A stretch of 64,000 nt of DNA from DASRYH01 sp035687245 (GTDB lineage: Bacteria; Actinomycetota; Coriobacteriia; Anaerosomatales; PHET01), in assembly GCA_035687245.1 (NCBI GenBank), contig DASRYH010000019.1:1-64000 (forward strand), written 5' to 3'. Made by a program: the position numbers and the translations under genes. How positions within the stretch are numbered: the stretch's first letter is position 1; each line of letters begins with the position of its first letter. The notes beneath the pieces are model-generated. The model searched no databases, had not been told where the DNA came from, and worked only from the letters and a program-made list of their open reading frames with translations. Shown here one piece after another: positions 35,035-43,592 of the stretch.

Positions 35035-36198
35035 CTAGTAGTCGATATCCGTGAATCCAGCCGACTGAACGCGAGCGAGCAGCGCCGAATCCGCCAGCAC
35101 ATCGGCGATCTTGGCGGCAGCGTGACCGTCCCCGTAGGGGTTGGACGCGGTAGCGGCCACTTCCCGGTGGAGTGGGGAGGTCGCGTGCCGGATGGCCGCC
35201 GCGATGCTGTCGCGATCTGCTTGCGCGTGCACCACCGCGGCTGGGCGCAGCCGCCCTGACTGGCGGTGACCGATGTCGATGCTCGGTACACCAAGGGCGG
35301 GGACCTCGATCAGTCCGCTCGAGGAGTTGCCCACGACCGCCGCGCAGTTCTTGGTCGCCGAAAGGTAGCCACGCCACCCGAGCACGGTCACCAAGTCGGC
35401 CCGTGCGGCATTCGCTTCAACCCACGACTCGATTGCGCTTCGCACGGCGCGCCCGCCGGCATCCAGGTTGGGCGCCGTGAACAGGACGCGGAACTCAGGC
35501 ACCGCATCGAGAGCCGCCAGCAGCTCGTAGAGCTCACCGAGAGACTCGCCGCCGCGCGTGACTGGGTGGAAGGTGACCAGCAGCGTACTGCCGTCGCACA
35601 CCACGCCGTGTACCGACTCGAACTCGTCTTCATCGAGCAGCTCCGTGCCGCGGACGTTGTCGACGGCCAGCGCGCCGGTGTTGAAGACGCCGATCGCCGG
35701 CTCGCCCATCTGCACGATGCGCTTGCGGTAGACCTCGGTAGAGGCGAAGTGCAGTGTCGAGAGCTTGGTGATGGCGTGTCGGAACGCATCGTCGAGCGAG
35801 CCGAAGGTCAGCTCGCCGCCGTGAATGTGAGCGACGGGGATGTCGAGGATGGTGGCTGCCGAAGCCGCCGCAAACGCCTCGAAGCGGTCTCCGAGGATGA
35901 CGACGATGTCGGGGGATGCTACGTCGAGCGCGTCGGCTATGAGCCGGATGCCTTCGCCCGTCGCGTGCGCGGTGGCAAGCCGGTCGTCGCCTTCGGCAGG
36001 CAGCGCGATGCGATGTGCTACCTCAAAGCCGTCGGCGACGATAGCGTCGACGGTCATGCCCTGCTCGGCCACGAGATGGGAGCCGGTGGCCAATACGTCG
36101 AGCTGGAAGCGGTCGTCCTCACGAAGCACGACCAGCAGCGGACGCAGCAGGCCGTAGTCGGCGCGTCCTGTAGTGACAACGGTGACCTTCACGCTCAT
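35035..36198 (-). CDS. legG: Hydrolysing UDP/GDP-sugar 2-epimerase, LegG/NeuC family
   Basis: This 387-residue protein has VVTTGRADYGLLRPLL at the N terminus, GDRFEAFAAASAA, IPVAHIHGGELTFGSLDD and VVGNSSSGLIEVPALG, all landmarks of NeuC-type hydrolysing 2-epimerases. In sialic acid loci NeuC acts on UDP-GlcNAc; next to legB, legC and ptmE the likely substrate is GDP-2,4-diacetamido-2,4,6-trideoxyglucose, releasing the manno sugar for LegI. The ATG overlaps the legI stop in an ATGA. Last gene of the leg operon. Confidence 0.88.
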   Translation of the reverse strand: MSVKVTVVTTGRADYGLLRPLLVVLREDDRFQLDVLATGSHLVAEQGMTVDAIVADGFEVAHRIALPAEGDDRLATAHATGEGIRLIADALDVASPDIVVILGDRFEAFAAASAATILDIPVAHIHGGELTFGSLDDAFRHAITKLSTLHFASTEVYRKRIVQMGEPAIGVFNTGALAVDNVRGTELLDEDEFESVHGVVCDGSTLLVTFHPVTRGGESLGELYELLAALDAVPEFRVLFTAPNLDAGGRAVRSAIESWVEANAARADLVTVLGWRGYLSATKNCAAVVGNSSSGLIEVPALGVPSIDIGHRQSGRLRPAAVVHAQADRDSIAAAIRHATSPLHREVAATASNPYGDGHAAAKIADVLADSALLARVQSAGFTDIDY

Positions 36199-37199
36199 AG
36201 CTCGATCATCTCATCGGGGGCGAAGGCGCGTGGGGCCTGCTGGCCTATGACGGAGTCCCACAGCATCGGGCTCAGCCCCGTACCCGGCCTCTTGGTGGTG
36301 AGGTTGGCCTCGGTGAACGTCTCGCCTTTGGCGATTCCGGCGGCCGCAACGATGCTCTTGCGCACGAGCGGCATGTTGCGCGACTCAGTGGGCGTGGGCA
36401 CCTTGTGGCCGTCGCCGAGAGCGACCGAGACGTTTCTTACCGCTGTGACCAGCGAGGCGAGCTCATCGGGCTCGACGCTCGCGGCGTGGTCGGGGCCGGG
36501 TAGCGAGCGGTCGAGCGTGAAGTGCTTCTCGACCACCGTCGCGCCCAGTGCGGCCGCAGCGACCGATACTTCGATGCCACGCGTGTGGTCGGAGTAGCCG
36601 ATCTCGATGCCGAAGCGATCGCGGATCTCCGCCATCGCAAGCAGGTTCACTTCGTCGAAGGGCGTGGGGTACTCGGTGGTGCAGTGCAAGACCGTGATTC
36701 GGGATCGCTCCAGCCCGGCGGCTTCGAGGGCCTCGATGGCCGCGGCGATCTCGTCCAGCGTCGCCATGCCCGTAGAAAGCAAGACGCTCTCGGCGCACGC
36801 AGCGATCTCTCGCAGCATCGGCAGGTTCGTGATCTCGCCCGAGGCGATTTTGAACTCGCGGGCGCCGAGCGAGGCGAGCAGGCGCACGCTGGGGATGTCA
36901 AAGGGCGAGGAGAGGAAGGCGATTCCGCGGTCGGCACACGCTGCGAGCAGGCGCTCATGCGAGGGTGCATCGAGCTGCAGCGCCCTGAGCATCTCGAGCT
37001 GGGAGCCGTCACCTGTCTGGGTCTTCTGGTAGTCGGCCTTCTGCGCGGCAGGTGAGACGAGCGCCTCAGGCACGAAGCTTTGGAACTTGATCGCGTCTGC
37101 GCCCGCGTCAGCGGCCGCGTCAACCATCGCAAGCGCGCGGTCAGGCGAACCGTTGTGGTTCACGCCGGCTTCGGCAATGACACGAACCCGCGACATCAT
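36195..37199 (-). CDS. legI: Legionaminic/sialic acid synthase, NeuB family
   Basis: This 334-residue protein uses the first of two adjacent ATGs (37199), which overlaps the upstream stop. It has VIAEAGVNHNGS, IKFQSFVPEALVS and FDIPSVRLLASLG, then IEIGYSDHTRG and the VVEKHFTLDR motif of NeuB enzymes. A C-terminal antifreeze-like (SAF) domain follows (about 275-334), with GETFTEANLTTKRPGTG. It condenses phosphoenolpyruvate with a six-carbon sugar. Context points to 2,4-diacetamido-2,4,6-trideoxymannose and N,N'-diacetyllegionaminic acid as product. Confidence 0.9.
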   Translation of the reverse strand: MMSRVRVIAEAGVNHNGSPDRALAMVDAAADAGADAIKFQSFVPEALVSPAAQKADYQKTQTGDGSQLEMLRALQLDAPSHERLLAACADRGIAFLSSPFDIPSVRLLASLGAREFKIASGEITNLPMLREIAACAESVLLSTGMATLDEIAAAIEALEAAGLERSRITVLHCTTEYPTPFDEVNLLAMAEIRDRFGIEIGYSDHTRGIEVSVAAAALGATVVEKHFTLDRSLPGPDHAASVEPDELASLVTAVRNVSVALGDGHKVPTPTESRNMPLVRKSIVAAAGIAKGETFTEANLTTKRPGTGLSPMLWDSVIGQQAPRAFAPDEMIEL

Positions 37200-37834
37200 T
37201 CGCCTGCCTTGGGGCGGCAGGGATTGCCGAAGGCGATGGTGCCCGCGTCGATGTCGTCGACAACGACGCTTCCCACGCCGATGACCGCACCAGTGCCTAT
37301 GCGAGCGCCTTGGATGACCGATGCGCCGGTTCCCACATGTGCGTCGTCGCCGACGATCACATCCCCGCTCAATGTCGCGCTCGGGGCGATATGCGCAAAG
37401 GCGCCGACCATGCAGTCGTGGTCGATCACGGCGCCGGAGTTGACGATGGCGAAGTCGCCGACTGTGACACCTGGACCCACGACAGCTCCGGCGCCGATGA
37501 AGACGCCCGTGCCGAGGGTGGCGTTCGGCGAGACATACGCGGTGCGATGCACGACCGTCTCGAAGTGGAAGCTCATCGCACTCGCGCGCTCGACTGCCGC
37601 GCGGCGGGCGGTCGTATCGCCGACCGATCCGATGCCGAGTACAGCGCGGTAGGTGCCCTCGCAAAACAGGCGCTCGAGGTCGGCGTCGGAACCGATGACC
37701 GGGAGGCCGCCCACGGTCTGACCAGGCGTCTGCTCGCGATCGATCGCTCCGGAAGGCTCGATTCCGGCAGAACGCAGTGCGTCGATGACGCTGTTCGCGT
37801 GTCCGCCGGCTCCGATAACGATAAGTCCGCTCAT
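37196..37834 (-). CDS. NeuD/PglD-family acyltransferase, probable LegH
   Basis: The ATG at 37834 follows AGGTAG and gives 212 residues. Residues 1-85 form the small Rossmann-like sugar-binding domain (LIVIGAGGHANSVIDAL). The rest is a left-handed beta-helix of hexapeptide repeats (for example GTGVFIGAGAVVGPGVTVG and VIVGDDAHVGTGASVIQG), as in PglD and NeuD. It would acetylate the 4-amino group made by LegC, which is the LegH step. A NeuD-type O-acetyltransferase acting on the finished sugar is the alternative. Confidence 0.82.
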   Translation of the reverse strand: MSGLIVIGAGGHANSVIDALRSAGIEPSGAIDREQTPGQTVGGLPVIGSDADLERLFCEGTYRAVLGIGSVGDTTARRAAVERASAMSFHFETVVHRTAYVSPNATLGTGVFIGAGAVVGPGVTVGDFAIVNSGAVIDHDCMVGAFAHIAPSATLSGDVIVGDDAHVGTGASVIQGARIGTGAVIGVGSVVVDDIDAGTIAFGNPCRPKAGE

Positions 37835-37842
37835 CGTCGTGG

Positions 37843-38907
37843 CTACCTGATCCCGAGGCGATCGAGCGTGTCTTGAAGCTCCTCGATCTGCCCGATGTCG
37901 AGCCAGGAACGCTCCGCGATGGGGTAGACGCCCACGTTGCGCCCGGCCGCCTTGGTCATCTCGATGAGGTCGGTCGCATCGGTGAAGGTGTCGTCCTTGA
38001 TCAGATCGAGGACATCGGACTCCATGACATAGACGCCGGTGGAGACGAGCATGTCGAAACGCGGCTTCTCGCGGAGATTCTCGAGCATTCCGCCCTCGCC
38101 GACGTCGCACACGCCGTAAGGCAGAACGACCGACTGCATCGACGCGATGATCGTGATCGCGTTGTTGTGGCTGCGGTGATAGTCGATCGCGCAGGAGTAC
38201 TCCGTGTCGATAATGGTGTCGCAGTTGGCGAGGATGAAGGTGCCATCGATGTCGCGCGCCATGAGCTTGAGACTGCCGGCGGTCCCGAGAGGCTTGTCCT
38301 CGTCGTAGAAGCGCAGGCCGTAGTCGAGTCGAACGTCACTGAAGTAGGCGCGAATCAGGCTCGACTTGTGGTTGAGAGAGACCAGGAAGTCGCTCACGCC
38401 CTGCTCGTGGAAGCGATCCATGATGAGCTGCAGAATCGGGATGTCGCCAACGGGCATGAGGGGCTTGGGGAGGATGCGCGTGAACGGCTGCAGCCTCGTG
38501 CCCTTTCCGCCTGCCATGATCGCGACCGGAACGTCGATCGTAGTGTGAAACCCGCGTGGCTTGCCGAAGACGTCGTTCCAGCGAATCGCATCGATCAGCC
38601 GGCCGTCATCGTCGAGCACGGGAATCGCCTCGAGCTGACGGTCGAGGAAGATCTCGCGCACGTGCTCTTCGGAGAAGCCCTTGCGCACCACCACGGGCTC
38701 GTCGTTCATTGCCATCGATACCGGGTCGCTTAGTTGGCGACCTGCGAGGATGTGCCGACGGATGTCGCCGTCGGTGAGCACGCCAAGGAGGATCTCGCCG
38801 GCGCTGGCCACGAACAGGATGCCTCCGGTCCCGTGGTTCAACGTCTCGAGAGCCTCGATGACAGAGATGTTCGGTGTGACGATTGCGTTCTTGATGCGGT
38901 CGGTCAT
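37843..38907 (-). CDS. ptmE: CBS-domain nucleotidyltransferase, PtmE-like GDP-GlcN synthase
   Basis: The ATG at 38907 follows AGAGGC and gives 354 residues. Two CBS repeats occupy residues 1-115 (ILLGVLTDGDIRRHIL and IPVLDDDGRLID). A nucleotidyltransferase domain follows, starting VPVAIMAGGKGTRLQPFT with RILPKPLMPVGDIP and ILANCDTIID. This fusion is the signature of PtmE, which makes GDP-glucosamine from glucosamine-1-phosphate and GTP in the GDP route to legionaminic acid. It lies between legC and the acyltransferase gene. Confidence 0.88.
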   Translation of the reverse strand: MTDRIKNAIVTPNISVIEALETLNHGTGGILFVASAGEILLGVLTDGDIRRHILAGRQLSDPVSMAMNDEPVVVRKGFSEEHVREIFLDRQLEAIPVLDDDGRLIDAIRWNDVFGKPRGFHTTIDVPVAIMAGGKGTRLQPFTRILPKPLMPVGDIPILQLIMDRFHEQGVSDFLVSLNHKSSLIRAYFSDVRLDYGLRFYDEDKPLGTAGSLKLMARDIDGTFILANCDTIIDTEYSCAIDYHRSHNNAITIIASMQSVVLPYGVCDVGEGGMLENLREKPRFDMLVSTGVYVMESDVLDLIKDDTFTDATDLIEMTKAAGRNVGVYPIAERSWLDIGQIEELQDTLDRLGIR

Positions 38908-38914
38908 TCGGCCT

Positions 38915-40093
38915 CTAGCCTCTCGCAAGCGACCTGATCGTCGAAACGACGCGGTCGACATCGGCTTCGGTCAAGTCGCTACTGCATGGCACGTTCAGAA
39001 TACGCTCCCAGAACCAGACTGCACGCTCAGGGCTGACCACGCGACAACCAGCGTAGGGAGCGTTCATGTGCACGGGCAGCCAAAGCGGCCTGCTCTGGAT
39101 CTTCGCTTCCGAAAGGGCCTGCATCAGCGCCTCGCGGTCCATCCCAAACTCATCGGCGTCCACCAGCAGCGTGAAGAACCAGGAGTTGGAGAAGGTTCCT
39201 TCGGGTGCCTGCATGACAGTGATGCCCGGCACGTCGGCGAGTCCCTCGGTGTAGCGCGCCCGGTTGCGGCGCTTGGTCTCGATGAAGCTTTCGATCTGCT
39301 CCATCTGCGCGACGCCGATGGCGGCCGACACGTTGGTGAGCGCGTAGTTGAAGCCTACCGTGCCATGCACGTAGCGGACCGGATCGTCCTTGGCCTGGCC
39401 GACGAGGTAGCGCGCGCGCTTCGCGAACTCCTCGTCGTCGGTGACGATCATGCCGCCACCGCCGGTGGTGATGAGCTTGTTGCCGTTGAAGGAGAACGCG
39501 CCGGCCATGCCCAGCGTGCCCGTGTAGCGGCCAGCCAGCGGACCTTGTGTGTAGTAGGAGCCGAGGCTTTCGGTAGCGTCCTCGATGACTGCCAGCCCGA
39601 AGCGTTCGGCAATCTCGAGAACGCGCACCATGTCGCACGGATCGCCGAAGATGTGCACCGGCATTATCGCCTTCACGCGAAGGCCAGTGACGTCGTCAAC
39701 GAGTTCGCCGCCGGTGTCGATACTGTCCAGATACGCCTCGAGCGCGTCGGCATCCAGCCCCAGGTGCTCGTCACATCCAACAAGGATGGGCTGCGCGCCC
39801 GTGTAGTGGACCGCGTTTGCCGAAGCGATGAAGGTTGCCGTCGGCACGATCACCGCGTCACCGGCGCCCACGCCGGCAATCGACAGTGCCACGTGCAGCG
39901 CAGCGGTGCCGGTAGTGGTGGCGACGGCGAATCGCGCTCCGGTCAGCGCCCTGACGGCGTCTTCAAAGCGGGTGACATAGGCGCCCGCGCCGGAGAGCCA
40001 ACCGGTGTTGAGGCAGTCCTCGGTGTAGGCCCACTCGTTGCCCCGCACCACCGGGACGGACAGCGGCAGAAACTCGTGCGCGCCATCAGACAT
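38915..40093 (-). CDS. legC: PLP aminotransferase LegC
   Basis: The ATG at 40093 overlaps the legB stop by 8 bases; 392 residues. It is DegT/DnrJ fold with TTTGTAALHVAL, VPTATFIASANAV, IEDATESLGS and the PLP lysine K206 in FNGNKLITTGGGG. In LegC it places an amino group on C4 of the 4-keto-6-deoxy-GlcNAc nucleotide made by LegB. It is distinct from RfbH, which has His in place of this Lys. Confidence 0.9.
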   Translation of the reverse strand: MSDGAHEFLPLSVPVVRGNEWAYTEDCLNTGWLSGAGAYVTRFEDAVRALTGARFAVATTTGTAALHVALSIAGVGAGDAVIVPTATFIASANAVHYTGAQPILVGCDEHLGLDADALEAYLDSIDTGGELVDDVTGLRVKAIMPVHIFGDPCDMVRVLEIAERFGLAVIEDATESLGSYYTQGPLAGRYTGTLGMAGAFSFNGNKLITTGGGGMIVTDDEEFAKRARYLVGQAKDDPVRYVHGTVGFNYALTNVSAAIGVAQMEQIESFIETKRRNRARYTEGLADVPGITVMQAPEGTFSNSWFFTLLVDADEFGMDREALMQALSEAKIQSRPLWLPVHMNAPYAGCRVVSPERAVWFWERILNVPCSSDLTEADVDRVVSTIRSLARG

Positions 40094-41084
40094 TGTAGAT
40101 ATCCCAACGGTAGCGGCTGAGGTTGGCCGGGTCGCTGAACCACTCGATGGTCTCGGCGAGGCCTTCTTCGAGTGTGTACTTCGGCGCCCAGTCGGTGAGC
40201 GACTTGATGAGCGTGGTGTCGGCGAGAAGGCGCTCGACCTCGCTCTTCTCGGGACGCAGGCGCTCGTCGGAGGAGATGATCTCAGTGCCAGGGCGCACCA
40301 TATCGATGAGCAGCTGGGCCAGCTCGCCGACGGTGATCTCACGGCCGGAGCCGATGTTGACGTCGCGACCGATCGCCTCGTCGCACTCGGTGAGCGCGAT
40401 CATGCCGGCCACGGTGTCCTTGGCGAAGTTCAGGTCACGGGTGGGGTGCAGCGACCCGAGCTTGATCTGCTCGGCACCGCCACACAGCTGCGTGATGATC
40501 GTGGGGATGACGGCACGCGCGGACTGGCGCGGGCCGTAGGTGTTGAACGGTCGAACCGTCACGACCGGCAGGTCGAAGGAGCGGTAGTAGGACTCGGCCA
40601 TCTTGTCGGCGCCGATCTTGGAGGCAGAGTACGGCGACTGCCCCTGTAGCGGGTGCTTCTCGTCGATGGGAGCGTACTGAGCCGTGCCGTAGACCTCTGA
40701 GGTGCTGGTGACGGCGACGCGCTCGAGCTCGAAGTCGCGCGCAGCCTGCAGCACGTTGAGCGTGCCGCGGATGTTGGTGTCGACGTAGGAGTCGGGCGCG
40801 AAGTACGAGTAGGGGATGGCGATGAGGGCCGCCAGATGCATGCAGACGTCGGCGTCCTCGAGCGACTTGCGGACGAACACGGCGTCGCGCACGTCGCCCA
40901 TCACGACCTCTATGGAGTTCTGGATCTCTGCGGGCAGCGTATCGAGCCAGCCGCGGGAGCCGAACGAGTTGTAGTAGGTGAAGGCGCGCACGTCGGCACC
41001 ATGCTCAACGAGGGCTTCTACCAGATGGCTACCGATGAAGCCGTCGGATCCGGTGACGACGACCTTCTTGCCGCGCAACTGCAT
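40086..41084 (-). CDS. legB: NAD-dependent sugar-nucleotide 4,6-dehydratase LegB
   Basis: This 332-residue extended SDR has VTGSDGFIGSHLVEAL, the LegB-typical FTYYNSFGSRGWLD, HLAALIAIPYSYFAP, TSTSEVYGTA and YSASKIGAD as the catalytic Tyr-Lys pair. It oxidises and dehydrates GDP- (or UDP-) GlcNAc to the 4-keto-6-deoxy form, the first committed step to legionaminic acid. The ATG at 41084 has GGAG 11 bases upstream. First gene of the legB-legC-ptmE-neuD-legI-legG operon. Confidence 0.92.
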   Translation of the reverse strand: MQLRGKKVVVTGSDGFIGSHLVEALVEHGADVRAFTYYNSFGSRGWLDTLPAEIQNSIEVVMGDVRDAVFVRKSLEDADVCMHLAALIAIPYSYFAPDSYVDTNIRGTLNVLQAARDFELERVAVTSTSEVYGTAQYAPIDEKHPLQGQSPYSASKIGADKMAESYYRSFDLPVVTVRPFNTYGPRQSARAVIPTIITQLCGGAEQIKLGSLHPTRDLNFAKDTVAGMIALTECDEAIGRDVNIGSGREITVGELAQLLIDMVRPGTEIISSDERLRPEKSEVERLLADTTLIKSLTDWAPKYTLEEGLAETIEWFSDPANLSRYRWDIYNV

Positions 41085-41134
41085 ATCGAGTGGCTCCTGT
41101 CACTTCGTTTTCAAGTTCGATGGTTCGGGTCGTA

Positions 41135-41140
41135 ATTGTA
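41135..41140 (-). promoter_or_regulatory. Possible -10 box for the leg operon
   Basis: TACAAT on the minus strand lies 51 bases before the legB ATG, in the only gap between legB and the membrane protein gene upstream. No good -35 box. Confidence 0.3.
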
Positions 41141-41177
41141 ACGCTAGGCAAGGGCCCGGCCGTCACGTGCGCGGGCG

Positions 41178-42431
41178 CTAGGCTTTGCCCAACGCACCGT
41201 TCTGCACGCCCGCGGCGGCAAATCGCTGGTAGACGATCGCGCAGACGATAGCCACCAGAAGCGCCGGGTACAGGAACGACGACGTGCTCACGGTCGAGAT
41301 GAGCAGCACGTAGTCGAGTGGCACCAGAAGCAGGCCGAAGAGCAGCGCATATCCGAAGTCCCACTTGTCGAGTTCGGCTTCGGCGAACAAGGCGATCGGG
41401 ATCAGCAGGTGCACGAGCGTGTAGTCGTGCGACTCGAACGGCAGAAGCAGCATGGCCGCGAACAGCAGCGTGAACCGCTTCCAGTCGGTGCGCTCGAAAC
41501 GGATGACGTAGGCGCTGAGCACCACGAAGCTCACGAGCGCGAAGACGACGTAAGCCGTGCGCATCGGATCAGACGGGAAGGCGCCGGTCACGAGCCGGTA
41601 CGCGACCGTCACCACGCCCCACAGGCTGTGGCCGTGCTGGTGCGCGCCAAGCGTGTCTGCGTACCCGACGTGGCCGACGAAGAGCGACTCGTACCAGTGC
41701 TGTAGCAGCTGAGGCACGCTGAAACCAGAGACCACGGAGAGCGCGAGCGTAGCGAGCGCCTCAAAGCCGATGGCCGCTGCGATCGCGATGCCGAGCTCCT
41801 TCCACTTGCGGTCGGCGATGAACAGCACGATGAAGACGCCGGGGTACATCTTGTAGGCGATTGCTGCACCAAGCGCGACGGCCGCCAACGACGAGCGCTT
41901 CTTCAGGAAGAGATAGGTGAACGCCGCGAGCAGCATGAAGAGGAAGATCTCCTCGTTGCCGCGGTCGACCGTGAAGAGCACCGGGTACGACATCGTGGCG
42001 ATGGCGGTCGTGACGAGCAGCCCTACAACTGTCGCTCGCCCTCTCATCTCGGTTGCCACGTGATCCCAGAGAATCGCGATGACCACGACCGAGAAGCTCA
42101 AGAGCGCGAGCCCAAATGCGATCTTCTGCACGGGGATCAGCGAGAACAGGCCCATCAGCGACGTACCGAACGGTGAGTAGGGCATGTCCATGCTGTGCCC
42201 GCGGAGCAGCAGCGACGCGCGGTCGAGATCGCCGTAGAAGTCGTCGAAGCGCCTTCCAGGCTTGAACAGGAAGGTGTTGAGCGGGTACGGGTACTTGCGG
42301 TAGATGCCAAGCACGTAGTGGAAGACCGACGACAGCCAGGTTCCGGCCACGACGGTGAGCGTTATGAGAAGAGCGCGCCGGTTCTTCGGATGGCTGAGAT
42401 CCAGCGTCGTCGAAGGACTCTGGGTGGGCAC
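41178..42431 (-). CDS. GT87/DUF2029-type polyprenyl-phosphate-mannose-dependent glycosyltransferase-like protein
   Basis: This 417-residue protein has about ten transmembrane segments. It uses a GTG start at 42431 behind AAAGGACC. The outer loop FDDFYGDLDRASLLLRGHSMDMPYSP, the VDRGNEEIFLFML helix and the IAYKMYPGVFIVLFI segment are the landmarks of DUF2029 (GT87) enzymes, GT-C glycosyltransferases known from mycobacterial mannan/arabinomannan synthesis. It lies upstream of legB on the same strand and probably belongs to the surface-glycan locus. Sugar specificity not known. Confidence 0.75.
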   Translation of the reverse strand: MPTQSPSTTLDLSHPKNRRALLITLTVVAGTWLSSVFHYVLGIYRKYPYPLNTFLFKPGRRFDDFYGDLDRASLLLRGHSMDMPYSPFGTSLMGLFSLIPVQKIAFGLALLSFSVVVIAILWDHVATEMRGRATVVGLLVTTAIATMSYPVLFTVDRGNEEIFLFMLLAAFTYLFLKKRSSLAAVALGAAIAYKMYPGVFIVLFIADRKWKELGIAIAAAIGFEALATLALSVVSGFSVPQLLQHWYESLFVGHVGYADTLGAHQHGHSLWGVVTVAYRLVTGAFPSDPMRTAYVVFALVSFVVLSAYVIRFERTDWKRFTLLFAAMLLLPFESHDYTLVHLLIPIALFAEAELDKWDFGYALLFGLLLVPLDYVLLISTVSTSSFLYPALLVAIVCAIVYQRFAAAGVQNGALGKA

Positions 42432-42641
42432 TCACGGTCCTTTCAGTACACGACAGTTATTGTCACGCGGCCGCAGCGCAGCATCACGCGCTGCGTTCGA
42501 CCGCTGAAATGTCCCCCTACGCATGCAGGATACCGCGAAAGGGTAGCACCGAGCCGAGAGCCGCGTGGTTTCGTGTTCGAAGCGTTGCCTGCTCGTGTAA
42601 ACTGTCTGGACTTGTATTCGGCGTCGTTAAAGGGGTGCGCC
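42432..42641. other. Divergent intergenic region between GT87 gene and ilvE
   Basis: The 210 bases hold an 8-bp inverted repeat (42472-42479 with 42488-42495) without a T-run. A TAAACT at 42598-42603, with TTCGAA 16 bases before it, could be the ilvE promoter. No small gene is convincing. Confidence 0.3.
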
Positions 42642-43559
42642 ATGTCGCTTCCGACCGTGGAAAAGATCTGGATGGACGGCCAGCTGGTCGACTGGGACAA
42701 GGCGCAGGTACACGTACTGACGCACGCCCTGCACTACGGCACCGGCGTCTTCGAAGGAATCCGCTGCTACGAGCAGGCTGACGGCGGTTCGGCGGTCTTC
42801 CGTCTCACCGAGCACATGGAGCGTTTCGAGCGCTCGGCCAAGATGCTCTTCATGGACCTCGGCTACTCCGTCGACGAGCTCGTCGAGGCGGTCAAGGAGA
42901 CGATCCGGGTCAACGGCCTGAAGTCGTGCTACATCCGCCCGATCGCGTTTCGCGGCTATGGCGTGATGGGTCTCGACCCGCTGCCTGCACCGGTGAACGT
43001 CGTCATCGCCTGCTGGTCGTGGGGCGCCTACATGGGCGAAGAGGCGCTGCGCGACGGCGTGGACGCAGGCATCAGCTCGTGGCGTCAGCGCGGTATCAAC
43101 GCGTGCCCGCCGGCGATCAAGGCGACCGCCAACTACCTCAACAGCTCGCTCGCGCGCATCGAGGCCAACCAGCACGGCTATGTAGAGGCAATCATGCTCA
43201 ACGAGCAGGGCCTGGTGGCCGAAGGCACTGGCGAGAACATCTTCATCGTGCGCGACGGGATCATCTCCACGCCGCCGGTCTCCGACGGCATCCTCCAAGG
43301 CATCACGCGCGACTCGATCATCGTCCTCGCCGACGAACTCGACATCCCGGTCGTCGAAGAGTCGATCGTGCGAACTGACCTCTATACCTGCGACGAGATG
43401 TTCATGACGGGCTCGGCTGCCGAAGTCACTCCGGTGCGTTCGGTGGACCACCGCGCCATCGGACCGGCCGGCCCCATCACCCTGGAGCTGCAGCGCAAGT
43501 TCTTCCGCGTGGTTCGCGGCGAGGAGCCCGACTACGCCGAATGGCTCGAGCGCCTCTAG
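42642..43559 (+). CDS. ilvE: Branched-chain amino acid aminotransferase
   Basis: The ATG at 42642 has AAAGGGG upstream; the frame reaching further up crosses the intergenic region. The 305-residue fold-type IV PLP enzyme has HALHYGTGVFEGIRCY near the N terminus, RPIAFRGYGVMGL, the PLP lysine in PPAIKATANYLNS, and GTGENIFIVRDGII. It catalyses the last step of isoleucine, leucine and valine synthesis. It is followed after 33 bases by cimA, so the pair serves branched-chain amino acids. Confidence 0.94.
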   Translation: MSLPTVEKIWMDGQLVDWDKAQVHVLTHALHYGTGVFEGIRCYEQADGGSAVFRLTEHMERFERSAKMLFMDLGYSVDELVEAVKETIRVNGLKSCYIRPIAFRGYGVMGLDPLPAPVNVVIACWSWGAYMGEEALRDGVDAGISSWRQRGINACPPAIKATANYLNSSLARIEANQHGYVEAIMLNEQGLVAEGTGENIFIVRDGIISTPPVSDGILQGITRDSIIVLADELDIPVVEESIVRTDLYTCDEMFMTGSAAEVTPVRSVDHRAIGPAGPITLELQRKFFRVVRGEEPDYAEWLERL

Positions 43560-43592
43560 GCACTTCGAGCTCAGAGCAAGGGGCTGAAACGC

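Noticed and set aside
35035..37199. Calling the NeuB/NeuC-like genes a sialic acid (Neu5Ac) pathway
   Set aside because: The presence of legB, legC and ptmE in the same overlapping operon points to legionaminic acid instead.
9342..42431. Recent horizontal transfer of the glycan region
   Set aside because: No mobile genes, flanking repeats or tRNA sites were seen, and codon use and the GCCGAA word continue unchanged through the region.
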